NCBI GenBank assembly: GCA_023935145.1
Contig: CM043699.1
Coordinates: forward strand, 124,261,036 to 124,325,035
Length of the DNA: 64,000 bases
DNA from: Bretschneidera sinensis
Taxonomy: Eukaryota > Streptophyta > Magnoliopsida > Brassicales > Akaniaceae
Direction: 5' to 3'
This document shows, piece after piece, positions 23,203 through 35,004 of this stretch; position 1 is the first letter of the stretch, and each line of letters opens with the position of its first letter. Both the position numbers and the translations under genes were made by a program. The notes under the pieces are model-generated. The model saw only the letters and a program-made list of their open reading frames with translations. It made no database searches and was not told where the DNA came from.

Positions 23203-24645
23203 CACCCACAAACTTACATATTGCTAGTCCCTTAGCAATACAAAACAAAACTAAAATGAAAAATAACAACACACAGATAGATCCAATGTTCATAGTGTCC
23301 AAAAAAAGTTTAAGTCTTAACACAAAACGATGATGTGCACTCATGAGTAAGCTTAACAGATACAAACATATTTTTGCAATGAATAAGAGTTTTGAACGCA
23401 AATCACTTTCATGAGGCAATTTAAGACATCATAAGTTCGACTTTGGTGTATGGTGAACTAGCACATAAAAGATTAGGTTTCCAAATAATTCTAATATGTA
23501 TGTTTCGATGTCTCAAGAGTCACCAAATTTCCTAGTAGAATCAACAAGGATGGCATAATTCTTATTTTTCTTTTGTTTGCGATATTTTTGTCAAGTTAGT
23601 TCCCTTAAACTTTCTTTTTGACTCGTGTAACGAGCGTTTAGCCAATGACTCCCAAACTAGATGGTTTTAGGGCATTAGGTGTAAAGACACCCCTAAGGAC
23701 TTACTAGCTCAAGTCAAAAAAGCTATGAAACTAACTGGTCTTAATGCTACCAATCAAAATTTTCCACCTTTTGACGTGATACTCAATGCTTACTGAGGCA
23801 AGAGGGCCAGTTACTCAGCGAAAAGTTCTTTTTAATGATTATTTAAGATTTTCCACATTTTGACGTGACACTCAATGCTTACTGAGGCAAGAGGGCTAGT
23901 TACTCAGCAGAAAACAAGTTTTATTGATCATTAGAAGCATTTATTTCTTCTTTTGAGCACTAATCAATATTTTCTATTTTTATATGCCAAAATGTCAATA
24001 TAATAAGTCATCTAGTTCACAATTAAGCAAAAGAAACACACACATCCAAATAACATGTCATACCCCACACAGTTATGTGCTAGTGTGCTTGTGGTAATTT
24101 AGGTCAAACTTGTGAATCCTTAAATGTCTAAAAGGCGATGATCTAGGTTCAAAACTTGATTATTTGCCTATATGTTCAAAGTGTTAAGCTCACTAATGAA
24201 GTCAAATCATAACGTTTTGTTTAGATCACAAAAAAAAGTTTATTGGACAGAATAAATATGCATTTATCTATGAAAATAGCAACAAAACAGAAAAATGTGG
24301 GACGTAATGAGTGTGTGAATGTATCCCCATACCCCCAAACTTAAATTGCACATTGTCCCCAATGCGTGAATAGCATGGAAGGAGCTGACCTAGGAGATGG
24401 AGAACTGATGGCTGACATGGTTCGTAGCACGCCCCCAAACTTCAACTGGATGCACTCACGCTGTCCTTGAAAAAGAAAGAAAAACAAACATAAAATGGAA
24501 AACAAGTAATAATAAACAGATAGAAAAATAAACTAAGAAATACGAATAATAAAATGAAATAAACTAAGAAAAAGGATATGCTTTGGGGTGTCTCCCATGA
24601 GCGCTAAGTTTAATGTCTTCAGCCAGACGTGGTATTCTCTCAACT
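23203..24645 (-). other. Non-coding 3' internal region of C right half
   Basis: On the minus strand: the conserved block with a short ATG frame (MGDTPKH.., about 24590-24645), a CATTGGGGACAATG-like inverted repeat near 24350, and the polypurine tract GTAAGTTTGTGGGTG (23203-23217) abutting the LTR. A 60-bp segment with GACGTGATACTCAATGCTTACTG is duplicated at about 23770-23830 and 23860-23905. No gene seen. Confidence 0.7.
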
Positions 24646-27144
24646 TTAGTCTTTTGGTAGGGAGTACTTAAAGTTCACTTCATGTGGCTCAAATGCTCTT
24701 GGTGGTGTTGCACATTCATCATGACTCAATCCTTTCAGTGTATTCAAATGTGATTTCTTCTTATCACCCGGTCTTGGATGCATAGGATAGACTTTAGGGA
24801 GGTGCATAGCTTCCAAGATGTCATCAGGGACAGTTTCTGATGCAGGCTCAATATCCGATCTTTTGAAGCTATGGGTGAGGGCGGCCTCCAATTGATCAGT
24901 GTGATGGACCTGAAAAACTTGCTTGACAGCACTTTGCATCATACATTCATTAAAACATTCATCATCATTATCATCTTGGGGTAATTTCATTGCGTCAAAT
25001 ATCTTAAATTCTATTGTCTCTCCATTTACTGTCATACTTACAATACCCTTTTTCACATTAATTATTGTATCAGCAGTTCTCATAAAAGGTCTTCCTAAGA
25101 TGATGGGCAGTGGTAATGGCATCGGGCATTCTTCCATATCTAATACAATGAAGTCAGTAGGAAAAATAAACTCACCTACCTTGACCAGGACATCTTCAAG
25201 TATACCTCTAGGTCTTTTGATGCTTCTATCTGGCAATTGCAAAGTGATGGAGGTTGGTTAAAGCTCCCCCAAACCTAGTTTTTCAACTACTGTGTATGGT
25301 AGCAAATTGACACTTGCTCCTAAATCTAGTAATGCTCGCTCAAACAACTGATCACCTATCCTACAGGGAATAGTAAAACTACCCGGATCTTTTAGTTTTG
25401 GTGGTAGTTTTCTTAACAATATCGCACTTACCTCTTCAGTTAGAGCCACTGTTTCATGTTCTTGAAACTTTCTTTTATTAGTGCAACAATCTTTTAAAAA
25501 TTTAGCATAAGCAGGAATTTGTTTAATTGCATCTAATAAGAGAATGTTAATTTCTACTTTTCTCAAAGTTTCAAAAATATCAAGGAATTTATCTTTCTTT
25601 GGCGTTACTAACCTTTGAGGGAAGGGTGGTGCATTCCACTTCTCTACTTCACTTACCTTGGATGTGGATGGCTTAGCTTGAGATGCTTGAGCTGGCTGAT
25701 TAACTCCTATGATCTTACCATTTCGGAGAGTTGTAACGACTTTCAGCTGCTGATATCCTCTTGGATTTGGTAGTGTTTGTGCAGGAAGTTCACCTTGCTT
25801 TCTTGCACTTAGCTCCTTAGCCAATTGCCCCATTTGTTCTTCTAGCCTTTGAGTGGTTTGTTTTTGGTGATCTAATGAAGTTATCAATGTTGTCATTAGT
25901 TGCTGTTGTTGAGTGGCTAATTGCTTTATAAGACTTTCTAGACCATCTTTCTTGGGTTTTGGAACTGGTTGGGCTGCTCTATGGAAGTTACTTTGTTGCC
26001 CTTGAAGGTTCAAGGTGTTTTGATTGTTGTTCCATGAGAGGTTGGGGTGGTCTCGCCATCCAGGGTTGTATGTATTTGCATATGCACTATTCGGTCCCAC
26101 ATAGTTTGCTTGCTCGGGATCTGTAGATGAATAGAAATGGCAGGTCTCAACAGTGTGATCAAATTGAGAACATAAAGCATATACCTGGCTTTGTGTAGCT
26201 TGTGGTCGAGGAGAGATGTTTTGAGTAGACATGGCTTTTACAATCGTATGTAGCCTCATATCTAGCTTCCTCTCCAAAGTAGCTATTTGGGCAGAGGGTC
26301 CACCATTCAGAGTAACCTCATATATACCTTTGCTCTTGACTCCTTGTCTACCTCTAGAGGAGAATTGTTGGGTATGCTCACTCAATGCCTCAAACAGCTC
26401 CATGACTTCTTCACTGCTCTTTTCCATCAGCACACCTCCACAACCAGAATCAGTAATACCTTTATTCATGTCATTTAGACCTTCATAAAAGGATAGTACC
26501 AGCTCATCTTGAGGTAGGTTGTGGTGTGGGCATTTGATTAGTAGCTCGTTGAAGTGTTCCCATGCCTCAAAGAACAGATCTCCATCCCTTTGTTGGAAGG
26601 ATTGGATCTCCTTCCTCATTTGCCTCGTCTTTTGGGCTGGGAAGAACTTCCTTAGGAATTTTCTAGCCAACTCCTCCCAAGTGTGGATTGAAACTGTAGG
26701 CAAAGAATTTTACCATAGCTTAGCATTATCTTTTAATGAAAAGGGAAATAGAATTAACCTTATTCCTTCTAGGTTTAGGCCCTGGATGTGCTGGAATTTA
26801 CAGAGATCAAAGAATTCCCGAAGGTGAAAGTGTGGATCCTCTACTGGTGTACCCTTAAAGTGAGTCAAAGCATTGAGTATCTGCGGGGATATGTAATAGT
26901 TTCCCTCTGCTTTTGGTTGATATGCAATACATGAAGGATGGTTGAGGTTATGTGGGATGAAGGATTGCTTCATCGGTCTTCGTGCAGGTGGTTGCTGGAT
27001 TTCTAGCTGTTCCGCCATTAGTGCTTCTTCCGTGAATTCCTCTTCTTCTTCCTCAAAGTTGTCTCTAAGATTTTTTCGGATGGTCCGCTCAAGCTCGAGA
27101 TCAAGGGGAAAGACTGTTGGATGTCGAGATCGAAGTCTGTGCAT
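24646..27144 (-). pseudogene. C right half gag-protease ORF with two stops
   Basis: One continuous frame of about 833 codons from the ATG at 27144 to a natural stop at 24646, broken only by TAA at 26710-26712 and TAA at 25258-25260. Landmarks in order: Glu-rich N-terminus; gag core (FHLREFFDLC.., ILFPFSLKDNAKLW, then FLRKFFPAQKT, ALSEHTQQF); zinc-knuckle remnant ALCSQFDHTVETC with the first Cys lost; Gln-rich segment; protease RALLDLGASVNLLP with intact Asp; flap-side ILGRPFM. It ends FKYSLPKD, as element E does. No RT, RNase H or integrase follows. It probably built particles for a non-autonomous family. Confidence 0.85.
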
Positions 27145-27376
27145 GAATCAGGTAAAACAACTTCAGTGCAGTAGTTCAACTCAGCTACTCGGGTAACTCT
27201 CTGTCCTATTTGTGATCGATCGCAAGTATTACAGAACCACTGATTAGGGTTTGATGTACCTGAAATAAAAAAGAAATTGGTTAGGGTTTGATGAAAAGTA
27301 GAAATAAAGATGGTAAATAAAATAAAAATGATGATTAAACTAAACGAAAGTAATCCTAAAACGAAATTTAGCGCAA

Positions 27377-27394
27377 TCCCCGGCAACGGTGCCA
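27377..27394 (-). other. Primer binding site of C right half (tRNA-Asp type)
   Basis: On the minus strand TGGCACCGTTGCCGGGGA, one base from the tRNA-Asp consensus, preceded by spacer AGTTTT (27395-27400) after the LTR end ..CACAACA. Confidence 0.9.
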
Positions 27395-27400
27395 AAAACT

Positions 27401-28720
27401 TGTTGTGACGATTATCTACCTAAATTAATAGGCAAATAATCACTCTAGTTTTACTTGCAAGTGCATAAGGTCAACAGTGTAGTATAATGTGCGAAAGCAA
27501 GATCATCTCCACAGGGATTGGTAAAGTTCGATTTAGAATTATATTCACAATGTAAAACGATAGAAATAATAAAAGAGTTGATTTTGATGAAGGTAAAATA
27601 ATAAAGATAAAGGCGTAGGGACTTGATATCCACCACTAATCACACTACCACAACAAAACAATATGCCAATGCTTTATTCATGTCATGAATACCTAATGTT
27701 TGTCAACCTAAGGGCATGGTATATACTCCTTAAGCTATTGATCTCCCTAAGCAATGAGTTAGGCATGGTATCTACTCTAACTCTTTTCTCTCTCAAGGGA
27801 TTCAACCTGGTGTATGCTGAGTTGTTCCTTAAGAGAGCATAGGATCTATGGAAATCGACAACCACACGGGACCTAGGGCATGGTATCTACTTCTGGTTTC
27901 TCATGTTGATTAACCCAAGAATCAGGTGTGGATATCTTTTGTTACTAATGTCAGACCCAGGACTAGGTCATCCAAATTGATCTAACTAACAAGTCAATAC
28001 CACATGCACATATTGATCAGACATATACATATGAGGAATTTAAATAAAAGCAGGTATTAATCAAGTTAAGCAACACAACATAAATATCGCAAAGGTGCCA
28101 ATACTAAATTTATTAAGTAAACATAATTAGAGCTTCAATCAAGCCCTTACTAAAAGTTAAGTATACATAATAAAAATAAAGAAAAGAAGAAACCCGAGAG
28201 AAGAGTCGTCAATTCTCCTCCATAGTTTCCTTCTCCAAGCTAAAAGTAAAAGATAAAAGAAGTGATTAAAAGAAGTGATTCTTTGTGAGTGCTTTACAGG
28301 TGTATTTATAAGGCTTGAGTAGTCCTAAAAGGCTCATGAGTTCCTAAACTTTCCTAAAACACAAAACTCCTTTATTTCCAAAATAGGGTTCTGCAGTTTA
28401 CTGTTAACGCTCGTACATGTGAGCTCGATCGCATACGTCTTGCACTCGATCGCATTGCTGCGCTCGATCCTTCATGTGTGCGAACGATCGCATGTGCGCT
28501 CGATCGCATGCAATAGTGCAATTGATTGCACTTTGACCAGAAGCTGCTGCAGGATTTCCAGGCTTCTTCCCTTAAGTGTCAAAACTGCTTCCTTTTTCTC
28601 CAAGACCCATAAAAACATGTGAAACACACAAAATGAAGTAAAACAGACTAAAATGTATAGACAAAGAGCTTAACACATGTAAATTAAGGAGCTTAAATAT
28701 GAATATTTAAGCACTTATCA
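27401..28720 (-). repeat. Compound C outer right LTR (type Y)
   Basis: 1320 bp. On the minus strand TGATAAGTGCTTAAATATTC to GTCACAACA. It pairs with 20489-21842. Motif array at about 28415-28535 and TATA box near 28308. Its outer end abuts ATTGT and the rest of element A's integrase. Confidence 0.9.
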
Positions 28721-28725
28721 ATTGT

Positions 28726-29930
28726 CCTCAAACTTCTTCTGGCCATATATGAGAAAGAAAGTCTAAGAATTTGTCAAGAATTGCTTGATCTACAAATATA
28801 TGAAGTACCCCATAACAAAACCTGCAGGATTGTTGCAACCCTTACCTGTTCCATTGATAATTTGTTAGGTCTCTCTATGAATTTCATCACTGGTCTACCA
28901 TTATTAAAGGGATGTTCTACACTTATGGTAGTCATTAATAGGATATCCAAAGCTACACACTTTGGGGCATTACAACCAACTTCAATCCTACAACTGTAGC
29001 ACAATTGTTCACTGAAACACTTATCAAACACCATGGTTTTCCCAATACTATAATCTTTGATAGAGACTCTATTTTTCTTAGTAGATTCTAGAGATAATTA
29101 TTCATCTTAAGTGGCACTACTCTTAGTATGAGCTCCTCTTATCATTTAGAAACTGATGAACACACTAAAGTCCTTAACAAATGCTTAGAATAATATTTAA
29201 GAGCTTTTGTGCGTGATCATCTTAAACTCTAGACCAGTTATTTACCTTAGGCTGAACTATGATATAACATAACTCATCATTCAGCTCTTGGTATGACTCC
29301 CCTTGAAGTAGTGTATAGGAGACTTCATCCCAGTGTCTTAGAATACATAAAGAAGTCTTATAATGTGGAAGCTGTAGACCTTCTCTTGACTACAAGAACT
29401 GAACTCTTGTAGTAGTTGAAGAGTAACTTGCTCTAAGCTCAATCTAGGATGAAAGCTCAAGCAGATAAACATAGAAAGGAATTATCATTTAATGTTGGTG
29501 ATTGAGCACTTGTCAGATTACAGCCCTATAGACAAACTTTTGTAACGTATAGAGCTAACAACAAACTAAGCAAGAGGTAATTTGGACCATGCTAGGTTAT
29601 TCATACAGTTAGGAAGGTTGCTTACAAGTTGAACTTATTAGAGGAAAGTAAAATTCATCATGTCTTTCATGTATCCTAACTCAAACCCTTCACTCCATAG
29701 GTTGTTCCTTTACCTCCAAACAATATCAATAACCGGCCTATCATTTTGCCACTTGTTGTGTTAGCTTAAAGACAAATAATAGTCAAGGGATAGCTTATTC
29801 CTCAAGTATTGATAAAGTTGGAGGGATTGTTACCTAAAGAAAATTTTTGGAAGAATGTCTATGATTTACTAAAGTCCCACCCTTACTTGAACCTTGAGAA
29901 CAAGGTTTTTTTTTTATGGGGAAGAGAATG
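28726..29930 (+). pseudogene. Element A integrase core to chromodomain-like tail
   Basis: The core begins FFWPYMRKK.., then LSMNFITGLPLLKG and MVVINRISKATHFGA (about 28865-28970). The first catalytic Asp (family MVVVDRFSK) is Asn. The second (FDRDSIFL, about 29058) is kept. C-terminal landmarks are HHVFHVS (about 29657-29677) and, at 29790-29900, VLIKLEGLLPKENFWKN..HPYLNLENKVF, which looks like a chromodomain (family W-E-G-L-P..E-x-T-W-E). Many stops and several frameshifts. It is cut at 29935 by a solo LTR. Confidence 0.8.
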
Positions 29931-30345
29931 ATATATGAATTACACCTAAACAGTACTATGCGGTAGCAGTAGTATAGAATGGAGTGTCAATCCCATAAAG
30001 AGAACGTTTTAAAATCAAAGTCTCAAGCAAAAAAATAATGGAAACAAAATTAAAAATGAATATTGAGAATTAAATGAAACAATTGAATTAAGTGAAAGAA
30101 AATCAATAATGAGCAACACAAGGGTCCAAGAGTCCCTCTTAAATTTCACAGCTTCAACTTGTTTCAATTCAGTAATTATAACTCAACTACGTATTTCATA
30201 TCCCAAATACGTAATCGAAAAATAATAGTGAAAGCACCAAAAATATTCTTTTGTAAATTGTTATGAGAAATCCTCTTCTTGTTTTTACAAGCAATGCAAC
30301 GGTCAATCATTTATGATATCCTAAATCGACAATATATCCAAAGAC

Positions 30346-31853
30346 TGATGAGAGTCATAAAATGCATCTTAACAGTACTTAATTGTTATCATGTTAGGGT
30401 TGATATAGGTTTTAATTGCACTTTTATACGTTAACAACTCTAAAGTATCATTCTTGGATCATTGATCTATTTCGGTGCATTTTTAGGTACTTTAAGCTCA
30501 AAAGAGGAGGAAAAGTTATCATTGCTTGAGGCATAAAGACTCGAGGCATACTAGAGTGAAGGAATGCTTTCGGAAGGACAAGATGGAGGGCTTAAAAGAG
30601 CAACAGCTGCTGCCCGCACTGGGAAGGAGTTTCACTAAATTGCCAGAATTACCGGTACAGATCAATCATCTTTGCAAATTAAACTATATTGATACAAGAA
30701 GAACCAGGAGATGAGCCATATATTCTTAGAAAGATCCAGAAGTCTGTTTTCTGGAGAATTTTACGGTTCATAAAAATGATTTTTTTAGAGAAAGTTATGG
30801 CAGTTTAAGTAGACAAAGGTCAGGCTGTGCGGGAATTCAGCGTGAAGGGCATGTGAAGGCTTAAATCCCACATCCCACATCGGTTAGAAACACATTTCTA
30901 TATTCCACATCCCACATCAGATTGAAAACACATTACGCTCATGGTATTTGCCTATATAAGACCCACTCCACTTCAGCTTTGAGGATCATTGAAAAATCTA
31001 AGATCATCAGAAAGTGAATCCAGAGGGGCTTTAGGAGCAATCCAGAGGGCCCTTAGGAGGAATCTGAAGTAATTTTGGAGGGTAAGCTGAGGAATCGCTG
31101 AAGCTTTTAGGCTACCAATGGAGAGATGATCATTGAAAGGCCAGAGGCAACTCGAGGAAGCATGAGCCCCATAGTCTGCTAGTCTCCAAGCAAGGCGAAG
31201 GGATGAATCCCTAGGTGTAGTTGTTCTTATTTTCCTTTATTTGATTCAGTTGTAGTTTGGTATTATTTTCATTAAACATTGTTATGTTTTATTCTTTAAT
31301 TTAATTAGTAGATTTCTTATTAGTCCGGTGATTGCATGCTTCTTTTCCATATAAGTCTAGTCATGCTCTTCTTATGTGTATTTGTTTGGGTGTGATTGAG
31401 TCCAGTAAATCTCTTTTATAGATTTGTCCATTGCTGCGGTATTGTCATTTAGATATATTATCGTCTCTTGATAATTTATAAGTTAGGTCATGTGTGCTTG
31501 AAAGTAAAGAATAATTCATATCAATTACATTAAGGTTTATACATGCACTTTAATTGAATATTTTCCGATTGTCTATTTGGGATGTGAAACTTGCAATCGA
31601 GATAAAAACAACTGAATCAAGTTAGGATTAGGGCAATGAACCTAGGGAGGACTTCCAGAGCCTTGTTGTTTCTTTATTATATCCATCAAATCTATTTACA
31701 CAATTACAATTTTCTTATGATTCAGATTCTGGCATTTGATCTTTATCGTTTGTGTTGAGATTCACACCTTCTTTTGTAGTTATCTTGTTTCCCTGTGGAA
31801 TCGACACCCCAAAGCTGTACTACAATTACCACGTTATGTTTTGGGCATAATCA
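30346..31853 (+). repeat. Element D 5' LTR (1508 bp)
   Basis: TGATGAGAGTCATAAAATGC to GGGCATAATCA. It is longer than the 3' LTR by about 690 bp. TATA box at 30953-30960. Tandem text CCCACATC..CCCACATC near 30870-30920. No gene. Confidence 0.9.
30953..30960 (+). promoter_or_regulatory. TATA box of element D 5' LTR
   Basis: TATATAAG in a GC-richer context (GCCTATATAAGACCC). This segment is missing from the 3' LTR. Confidence 0.6.
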
Positions 31854-31858
31854 AATTT

Positions 31859-31876
31859 TGACGCCGTTGCCGGGGA
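31859..31876 (+). other. Primer binding site of element D (tRNA-Asp type)
   Basis: TGACGCCGTTGCCGGGGA, five bases after the LTR end, one base from the tRNA-Asp consensus. Confidence 0.9.
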
Positions 31877-32173
31877 AACACACTTAAGTAAGAAGAAGAT
31901 TGTCAACTTTTGACATGACGGTAGAAGAGTTATAAATAGTTTTTCTTTTCAGCAGCTATAAATGCGGTAACTTCGTTCCTTCTTTTAGCTTACTGCATTA
32001 AATTTTTTTTTATTTGACTCTTTCTTTTTTTTATAGTATTTTTATTATTTGGTTACCTCACATGCACAAACATAGAGACGCTGTGGGTAGATTTGGTTGT
32101 AGGCCTGTGTTAGAGTCAGAATTTAATTCTTTTTCAAATCCTTTATTTGACAATCCATCTAGTCCCGAAGAAA

Positions 32174-34580
32174 TGAGTGAACACGAAGATCAACCCCCTA
32201 GGACACTTAAGAATTACTTGCACCCTAACCATACTGCCACACCATCGTGTATCATGTTCGCCCCTAATGTTCAACAATCTAATTTTAACTCGGGCTTGAT
32301 CCAATTGCTACCAACTTTCCATGGGTTTGAGAATGAAAACCCCTATATCCATATGAGGGAATTTGAGGAAGTAGTAGCTGCTTTTCACAGTAGGGCTGAT
32401 ATGATACACACCGTCAAACTTTGGTTTTTTCCTTTTTCACTTAAGGAAAAAGCCAAGGCTTGACTGTACTCGTTAAGGCCTAGGTCCATAGGTAGTTGGG
32501 ATGAGATGACCCGAGTTTTCTTCCAAAAACACTTCCCAACCCATAAGACCAACAACCTCAAGAGAAAAATCTCAAACTTTGCACAAAAGGATAGTGAAAC
32601 CTTATATCAAGTTTGGGAACGTTTCAAGGACCTTTTGAATTCTTGTCCACACCATGGGTATGAGAGTTGGCGGGTAGTTAGCTATTTCTATGATGGACTC
32701 CTAAGTAGGGAAAGACAGTTCATAGAAATGATGTGCAATGGGAATTTTCTTCAAAAAGATCCCAACCAAGCCATAGATTTCCTAGATAACCTATCAGAAA
32801 AAGCCCACACTTGGACTGAACCAAATGCTATGGAAGGCACTAGGAGAAATTAACCCATTGAGATTTACCAACTTAAGGAAAAGGACAACCTTAAAGCCCG
32901 TTTAGAGGTCCTAACTAAGGAAATTGAAGCCTTAAAAACCAAGGATACTAGAACCCCTAAACCAGTTGCTAGGGTAGAGTCCTATGAGCCTTATTTCATG
33001 TGTAATGGGGTAGATCATTTACCTAAGGATTGTCCAGTTTATTTTGAGATGAAGGATGAGTGTAATGCTATAGGTATACCCTTTGGGAAACCACACTCAC
33101 CCTACTCTAACACCTACAATCCTGGTTGGAAGAATCACCCTAATTTCAATTAAAAATCTAACATACAACCCCCTGCCCACTCTAGTACCCAATGGCAACC
33201 GGAAGCAACCTCATTTAATGCACCTCAACAATCTTTACTTTTGGAAGATATGTGCAGGTACATGCCAAGAGTGTGGAAGATCAAGGAAAAATAAATCAAT
33301 GGTTGTTAGAGGAACAACAAGTGATCAAAGAGGAACAAAAAGTAATAAAGAGTCAACTCACCAAGTTAACTAGTTTCTTGACGATTCAAGAACAAGGTCA
33401 GTTTCCTTCACAGTCACAACCTAATCCAAGGGGACAACATATGGCACAAACCTCCAATCCTGAAAATCAAAACAATAGAGAGGTTAATGCCATAATTACT
33501 CGTAGTGGTAAGACAATTGATGGTCCCACTCTACCATCACACTGGATTCCTAATACTGTGAGCAACAAGGATAAAGCCCCCAAGGAACAAGAGGCCCGTG
33601 ATATTTATCGCCCACCGGTGCCTTTCCCTCAAGCACTCCTTAAACCTAAGGAGATAAATACAGCATTAAAATGTGAGATTCTCGAACAAATTCAGCATGT
33701 TAAAATTAATCTTCCTCTCCTTTATGCCATAAAACAGATTCCTAACTATGCTAAAGTCATCAAGGATCTATGCACACTCAAGAGGAAGCACAATGTGAAG
33801 AAGACAACATTCTTAATGGAGCAAGCAAGTGCTGTAATTAACAGCAAGACACCGCCCAAATATAAAGATCCGGGCTGTCCAACGGTGGCTTGCCAAATTG
33901 GAAATAAACCTTGTGGCCAAGCATTGCTAGATTTGGGTGCTAGTGTAAACCTCATGCCATACTCCATGTACTTACAACTCGGTCTAGGTGAGATATTGTA
34001 GAAGATGTTTTGTTGCAAATTGATAATTTCTACTATCTTGTTGACTTTTTGGTTTTAGATACTGTTTCTATTGTAAACATGGAATCCAAAATTCCTTTGA
34101 TACTTGGAAGATCATTCCTTGCCACCACCAATGCCCTAATTAATTGTAGGAATGACCTAATGACATTATCATTTGGAAATAGGACTCTAGAGGTAAATGT
34201 TTTTTTGTGTCCCATAGCAGCCACAGGAAGAGGATGAGTACATCAAAGATAATTCTAACTCTTTGGAATTCATTCCTAATAATCTTGAGTTCAAAGATTC
34301 TTCAAATTATCCCCATGCCGTTAATATTGTTGATGTTTTTGATAAGCCACAAAAATTTATTAAGACATCTTGCCAACTATGCTTTGAGTAGTTGCTTGAA
34401 AGAAGTCATATGGATGCGGGAATCAAATACCCTACTGCTGATAGTAAATGGGCATCACCAAAAACACTTGAGCCATATGTGGTGGACTTTAAGTATTCCT
34501 TGCCATCGCCAAAGCATACAAGCACAAAATTTTGTAGCAAAGCAGTGGCTGGTGCATCCAACTCATATTTTTCGAAGAGG
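32174..34580 (+). pseudogene. Element D gag-protease ORF, broken
   Basis: The same protein as the intact ORF of element E, starting near the ATG at 32174 (MSEHEDQPPRTLKNYL). Breaks seen by comparison with E: TGA at 32461 and TAA at 32851 and 33151 in the first frame; a short deletion near 33252 that shifts the frame; a deletion of about 60 bases near 33997 just after the protease; and further frame loss after 34200. Kept: the Cys-X2-Cys-X4-His-X4-Cys zinc knuckle region (FMCNGVDHLPKDC, with the first Cys lost as YF) and protease ALLDLGASVNLMP with catalytic Asp at about 33928. No pol follows. Confidence 0.85.
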
Positions 34581-34589
34581 GAATAAAAG

Positions 34590-35004
34590 TGTCTGGTTGA
34601 AGACGTAAAACTTAGCGATCATGGGAGGCAACCCACAATGTATCCTTTTATTTTTATTGTTTTTCATATTTCTTTTTCTTGTTTATTATTATTATTTTGA
34701 TGTTTTCCAATTTTACTTTCGTATTTATTTTTCAAGAACAAATAAACGAAGCAATTCAAATGATCATGCACAACTTTCAACTCAACGCACCTTTGGTCAA
34801 AAAAGGAGTTTCCTTAACTTTTGCTTTTACATTGAGGATAGTGCTTATTTTAAGTTGGGGGTGGAGGAAACATATGACTGTTTTTCATTGAACTGTTTGT
34901 TGTCATTTTCCTTTTTGTTTGTTTCTAGCATGCTTGGTGTTAGCCTTAGAGTTAATTCATATGTCAATGATATGAGCTTAATTGAGATAGCATATAGCAT
35001 TTAG
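34590..35004 (+). other. Conserved post-ORF block with hydrophobic ATG frame (MGGNPQ)
   Basis: GGTTGAAGACGTAAAACTTAGC, then ATGGGAGGCAACCCACAATG. The frame from the ATG at 34621 is open for 127 codons. It begins MGGNPQ, then has about 20 residues rich in Leu, Phe, Ile and Tyr that look like a membrane segment. Element E has the same start and hydrophobic run but stops after about 28 codons, so only the first part is shared. Whether it is translated is unknown. Confidence 0.5.

Larger units (their letters stand above)
16575..28720. mobile_element. Compound C: two gag-type Athila-like elements joined tail to tail
   Basis: Order: LTR(+) 16575-17911, internal(+), LTR(+) 20489-21842, joint, LTR(-) 21858-23202, internal(-), LTR(-) 27401-28720. 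Both outer ends are U3 starts (TGAT..). A single perfect duplication ATTGT flanks the whole unit (16570-16574 and 28721-28725). No such duplication flanks either half at the joint. Element A's integrase resumes directly after it. The outer left LTR resembles the inner right one, and the inner left resembles the outer right. The proposed origin is end-joined cDNAs followed by inversion; the structure itself is directly visible. Confidence 0.85.

Noticed and set aside
24923..27196. Plus-strand ORFs of 62-112 codons opposite the C gag-protease gene
   Set aside because: They are antisense shadows of the minus-strand ORF, with no independent similarity.
16575..28720. Compound C as a simple nested pair or a plain foldback assembly artefact
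   Set aside because: A nested insertion would leave a second duplication and split one LTR, which is not seen. A foldback read would give identical arms, but the two halves differ in internal content and LTR type. An assembly error is still possible and should be checked.
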